64,000 nt of DNA from Portunus trituberculatus (Eukaryota; Arthropoda; Malacostraca; Decapoda; Portunidae), in the NCBI RefSeq assembly GCF_017591435.1, contig NC_059302.1:14375167-14439166 (forward strand), in the 5' to 3' direction. A program made the position numbers and the translations under genes. Shown piece after piece: positions 59,581 to 64,000 of this stretch. The first letter of the stretch is position 1. Every line of letters begins with the position of its first letter. The notes beneath the pieces were generated by a model. The model saw nothing but the letters and a program-made list of their open reading frames with translations. It did no database searches and had not been told where the DNA came from.

Positions 59581-59600
59581 ATACACACACACACACACAG
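59581..59600. repeat. Short (AC)n tail of copy A9
   Basis: Ten AC units between A9 and the next CR1 segment. Confidence 0.9.
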
Positions 59601-59984
59601 TGAGGGAATTGTTGACAGTGGCTGTGTTGCAAGGAGCTCCCAGAGAGGAACACATCCTACAACAGGCATTGTGAAGCAGACCTAGACTGTATGCACAGGG
59701 AGGAATAGGGCCATAAAGCTGTCCTGTCTCCAAAATGAGCAAGATTTGGCTGCCGTTTGGGGTGAAAAATGGAGGAAGAGGCGGGTGTAAGTGGCACTGC
59801 CAGATGTATGTTTTCAAAACATTTGCCATGTCTGGAGAAACCAAGATTTATTGAAACACTAATAGGGCTGAGGAGATTGGGAGACGAAAATACTGACAAG
59901 GAGTTCTCAGTTTTTCAGGAGGAAAAAGGTAATGTGAAAAGACTGATGAACGTGGAGAGGGAGATGAGATACATGAAGGAAGTA

Positions 59985-62647
59985 CAGTAGAGCCCCATTT
60001 AGCGTGAGAATTAGGTGGATGAATGTGGTCGCGCTAACTGATTTTGCGTTAATTCACTAAAGTAACCAATACAGAAAAAATTATTTGGTGCACTCATCTG
60101 ATTTTTGGGTATAATAACTACTCAAGATAATCATTCACATAAAAACAACTCACCTTTCTTCCATAAGAGCACTGGTATATATCAAAGGATGGGGTTGTGA
60201 GGCAGCTGCAGGGTTGATAAGAAGTAGAACCCGTCGCCATCTCATTGCCGCTGTCTCCATCATCACAGTCACTGTCATTGGTACCTTGATCTCTCATCAA
60301 ATTTTCTGCCTCTTGTAAAACATCCTCAAATCCAAGGAAGTCCACATCATCATTATCCTCAGCACTGGGAATGAGTCCTGGCGTCGGTGGTGGTGGTGTG
60401 GCTACAGCAGGAGTGCATATGAATCATGTTATGAGAGTTTGCCGTCTCTCATTCACTTTTTTTGAGTGCAGATCTGTATAATAAGGCATCACTTTATCCA
60501 GTTGATGCACCATTTCTGTTATGCGCACACTGCAGTTTTCATTTCCTGTAATGCACTCTTTAAAAGCGTCAACCCCAGCTAGTATTCTGCTCAGCTGCTG
60601 CATGGTGAGCTCACCAGATGGTGGAGCTTCCACTGCCTTGCCTTAGTTTTCATTCTCTAGAACATTCTCAATAGTTGCCACATCCATTATAACCAGGTGT
60701 CATTATGTCCCCAGTGGTGTTCACCTCTTTAATCTCATCTGGCGTGACATTCTCAAAACCAGGAACACGACATGCAGCAGCAGCAGCTTCCATCAGGGAG
60801 ACTGAGTGTGTCTGGACTTTGCCGCGCTCATCTGACACCAAGTGGGGCACTAAGGGCTGCCAGGCATGACGCACTGTAGGCATGTTAATCTCATCCCAGG
60901 CCTTCAAGAGGAAGTCAATTGCATTCCTCACAGTAAATTCTCTCCAATATTGGTGGACAGAAATTGCTTTGGGGTTGGTGTATTGTTGGATAACAAGTTG
61001 ATCTGTTTCCTCCACTTCAAGGGGTGGATGTTCATCCACATTGATGTCAGCATCCTGGTATTCCCCATTTGCTTCTGCGATTATCTGGTGGATTTCTACT
61101 CCACATTCAGTTTTCAGTCTAAGGTCCTCATAAACAAGCTTTTGATATATAGATTTGACATTGCCTATGAACTCTTGATCAAGTGGCTGAACAATAGATG
61201 TGGTTTTCGGTGGAAGGAAAACAATTTTAACATTAGGGTGAAGATCAGTCAGGTAGTGGGATGAGCAGGACAGTTGTCCATTATTAGCATCACATTAAAT
61301 GGGATGCCTAACTGTTCACACTTCCAACGAGCATCAGGGACAAAACAATCAAGCAGCCAAGCCCTGCAGGTTGAGGAACTCATCCAACCATTTTTAGTCG
61401 TCATCCAATACACTGGCGCCTGACTCATATCTTTGAGATGCCTGTAGCACCTTGGATGCTTTGCTGTATGAATGATCAGTGGTTTCATTTTATGGGATCC
61501 AGTCAAGTTGCAACAAAATAAAACAGTCAACCTAGCCTTGTCAGCTTTCCTTCCTCTTGCCTTTTTTATTTGTTTTGCCACAAATGTTGACTTGGGATGC
61601 ATTTTGTACATTAAACCAGCCTCATCCATGTTGTAAATGCAGTCAGGATGAAACTTGCCTTCATCAATCATTTCTTTGAGGATACTGGGAAATTCCTATG
61701 CTGCATTGGCATTGGCACTGGCCGTTTCACCTGAGTAGCCAAGTTTCCTTATTTCCTTGCGATTAAGGAAATGATGCAGCCAGCCATTGGAGGCATGAAA
61801 GTTACCCACAGGAACATTTGTCTTACGACAAATCACTTCATAAAAGCATTTCGCTTGTTGTTTGATATGACATTTATCTACGGAACTGCCTTCTTTTTCT
61901 TTCCTCTCAATCCAAAGGGCAAGGAATCTCTTCATTTTTATCAGTTTCTCATCCCAAGCACGCTTGCGATTATCAATCTGAGAAGTACCATATGCTTTAA
62001 CAGATACTTTGATTTCATCCTTTTTCTTCTATATTGTCCTTGCAGTTGATTCACTGAGGCGTAATGCGCGGCCTATTTCAGAATTGCCGTGGCCTTCCTC
62101 TTTGCGTTTCACAACTTCTTGTTTGATACTAAAGTCAAGCGACTTGCGCTTTCCGGCATGTGGCTTAGGCATTATCACTTCACAAATCACCCAAACACTG
62201 TAGCACTATTTCAACCCGTGTGGTGCTGTGCCACAAGGATCACGCACTCGCTCTTGGTATAGACGACACGGACACTTAAACACCACTCACTGTTCACCCG
62301 TACAGGCTGCTGGGATAAGGAACACAATCCTCAATAACAGTGCTCGGTGTATGCCTCGGTAGAGGTGGGCACACCAGCGTGGGAGACTGGGGAACTATGT
62401 GGGAAGAGGTGGGCAGGGGGGGTCTGTTGTGGTGGGAACCAGAGGTAGGTAGGCGGGAAGCGACTGTTTTGATACACATCAGGTACCACGCACCGCGGCT
62501 GCTTGGCGTAATTTTCAAAATTCAATTGTGACAGCTGCTTGCACTAATTGAGGCTTTCGTGCAAATTAATTTTTTTTTTTGTTAGATGATAGCTCGCGCT
62601 AATTGCAGTTCACGTTAATTGATCTCACGCTAAGTGGGGCTCTACCG
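59985..62647 (-). mobile_element. Tigger-J element, almost complete
   Basis: Ends CAGTAGAGCCCCATTTAGCG and, inward from the right, CGGTAGAGCCCCACTTAGCG, with TA on both sides (59983-59984 and 62648-62649). At 2663 bases it is full length for a Tigger, with a transposase gene covering most of it on the minus strand. The two flanks rejoin to one coiled-coil frame. Confidence 0.9.
60118..62172 (-). pseudogene. Tigger-J transposase, DDE_1 family, few lesions
   Basis: ATG at 62172 (MPKPHAGKRKSLDFSIKQ) starts a CENP-B/psq HTH (EVVKRKEEGHGNSEIGRAL), then a TAG near 62035. The second DNA-binding domain is at 61935-61700 (IKQQAKCFYE, NGWLHHFLNRKEI), ending in a TAG near 61698. The DDE_1 core has YNMDEAGLMYK near 61635 and IMDNCPAHP near 61268; the third Asp, in IVQPLDQEF near 61190, is in another frame. 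Later parts are WREFTVRNAIDFLL near 60945, a coiled region (60633-60424) and an acidic end (60345-60118). With only a few stops and frameshifts this is the best-preserved Tigger here. It would catalyse cut-and-paste transposition in the nucleus. Confidence 0.85.
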
Positions 62648-62865
62648 TACTCTCAAATATCCTGGAAAAACAAGACAAATAAATAAAAGAAAACACTGAA
62701 CTAAAGGAGAGAATAGAAGAATGTGAGAAAGTAAGAGAAGTAAACCAAGTGATGAAAGAAGAGATGGAGGAGTTAAAGAAACAAAATGGTTTCTTGATGG
62801 CTTCATGCAGCAAATATGAGAAATTATTAAAAATATTTTTTTAAAGTAAACTTTTTTTGTGAATA

Positions 62866-64000
62866 CAGTAATACTCCGCTTAACGAACGTTCGTCTAACG
62901 AATTTCCGGTTTAATGTACTATATAAAGTTAGACCAAAAAGTCTGCATATAGTACAACCACATCCGTTTTAGCAAATTTTCTGGGTTTGAATTTGCCGGG
63001 TGAGGGACTGAATGCGGTAGCTTCGCTGTGATTGGCTGGCTCCCCCGCCTCTGTCTCTAGCGCTCCTGGAGCTGGATCCAAGATTCTTTAATAACGTCAG
63101 AGCAACCTCCTGTAGCGAAATGGCATCCATGACCGCTTGGAGGGACAGTGACAAGGTTGCTATCAGGTTGCTCTGAGGTTGCTGGGAACACCACCTCTGG
63201 AGGTGGTGTTATTGTCTTATATATGCATTTATGTTCACAAAACATTTCTATTAGGTGTTTTACAAACCTTACTCCCAAGAAAGGATTGTTTTGTAATGCA
63301 TAAAGTGAAATCTTACATGGAATACCAAAAAATAAAGCAGAGATGAGATGAGCCACAGATGAAGCGGGAGACTCACAGCCACTCGGCCACTTCTTCTTGT
63401 GACCCTTTTGCTTGCGTGTTACTTTCATCATGATGTTTATGTTTTCACTTCTCTATTGCCTGCTATAATGGATATCATATCTTAGTATTCATATGTTACG
63501 AGGATAACCTGACCGAGCACTGAATGATAGTGAATTACTAATGAAATACCACGGTATTTCACACACCACTATCACTCACTGCCGTGGAGTCGAGGTTATC
63601 CTCATGGCATGAGCGTATATGAATACTATATGATATCCATTATAGCAGGCAATAGATGAGTGGAAACAAATATCATGGGGAAAGACAACATGCCAAGCTA
63701 AAAGGGTCACAAGAAGAAGAAGAAGCGGCCAAGTCGCCGCGAGTCTCCTCCTTCGTCTGTGGCTGATCTCATCTCTGCTTTATTTTTATGGTATTCAATG
63801 TAAGATTTTACTTTATGCATTACAAAACAATCCTTTCTTGGGGGCAAGGTTTGTAAAAAGCTAATAGAAATGTTGTTTTGTGAACATAAATGCGAGAATG
63901 TGAGAGAATTTGTAAGTAGCTCCTCTAACTTCCAATGACTCATATGACATCATAAAAGTAGTGGTACACCGGTGGCCCAATATGCTGCCAAACGTATATA
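62866..64000. mobile_element. Tigger-H, left part (runs off the window)
   Basis: Begins CAGTAATACTCCGCTTAACG with the matching subterminal block 'ctaacgaatttccgg'. The right end is not in the window. A basic minus-strand start (MMKVTRKQKGHKKK at 63431) resembles a Tigger transposase N-terminus but reads into unrelated sequence. A hairpin with long arms takes up 63224-63893. Confidence 0.55.
63224..63893. repeat. Inverted repeat, ~290-bp arms
   Basis: The left arm (63224-63515) is repeated in inverse at 63600-63893 with scattered changes (landmarks 'aaaggattgttttgtaatgc' and 'gcctgctataatggatatc'). The centre (63516-63599) contains a small palindrome around 'gaaataccacggtatttc'. Confidence 0.85.

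Larger units (their letters stand above)
59601..62843 (+). pseudogene. Probable CR1 5' region, copy A10, split by a Tigger
   Basis: After (AC)n comes an apparent 5' UTR and an ATG at 59769 (MEEEAGVSGTARCM). The frame runs to the Tigger at 59985 and continues at 62648 with LSNILEKQDK, a TAA, then ELKERIEECEKVREVNQV and KEEMEELKKQNGFLM to 62843. The second half is a strong coiled coil. Its charge pattern would lead naturally into the KEKEENMTNKM start of copy A6, so I infer this is the N-terminus of the CR1 protein, seen nowhere else in the window. That link needs a full-length copy to prove. No RT follows. Confidence 0.5.

Overview
The window is eukaryotic and looks like arthropod genomic DNA, most likely a decapod crustacean. 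The clues are very dense (TA)n, (AC)n, (AG)n and (CT)n microsatellites, CR1-, Jockey- and I-type LINEs, many Tigger/pogo elements, and a tRNA-Val-like SINE of a type I associate with decapods (recalled, not searched). I found no convincing host gene, rRNA or functional tRNA. Nearly everything recognisable is a transposable element or a microsatellite, often nested two or three deep, and nearly every coding region is broken.

Layout. 1-7110: an inverted, degenerate I/Jockey-type LINE (ORF1 at 4197-6151, ORF2 at 721-4228, both minus) whose endonuclease is split by a 1.07-kb TIR transposon (2823-3894), followed by a Tigger remnant. 7112-10331: two head-to-head Tigger-A elements around a (TA)n core, then a long-arm foldback element. 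10476-13347: an old Jockey-like LINE (family B). 13425-16195: a Tigger-F element holding a P-element-like THAP transposon (14465-15504). 16595-30427: CR1-type LINEs lined up head to tail, each starting at an (AC)n tract and ending in one; the tail of the second holds a 2.69-kb TIR element (20404-23096) that encodes a PIN/FEN-like nuclease with a CXC domain. 30532-37606: a Tigger-C element with a SINE inside, compound microsatellites, and two CR1 copies on the minus strand. 37946-43197: a Tigger-B element holding a nearly full-length family-B LINE. 43204-51796: Tigger and Tc1 elements alternating with (TA)n arrays, with a piggyBac-like MITE inside one Tigger. 51877-55937: two inverted Tigger-A copies flanking a solo LTR that itself holds a family-B LINE. 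56079-62840: three more CR1 segments, the last split by an almost complete Tigger. 62866-64000: the start of another Tigger, with a large hairpin.

Two rules organise the window. CR1 copies and one SINE enter (AC)n tracts, mostly the tails of earlier CR1 copies, so the LINEs queue in one direction. TA-duplicating DNA transposons, and the LTR element, sit in or beside (TA)n arrays. The genes do not form pathways; each coding region served the movement of its own element. The least familiar items are the nuclease-CXC TIR element, the THAP/P-like element, and the 1.07-kb TIR element carrying an exon of an unidentified protein. Element boundaries given to the base rest on visible inverted repeats and target-site duplications; others are approximate.
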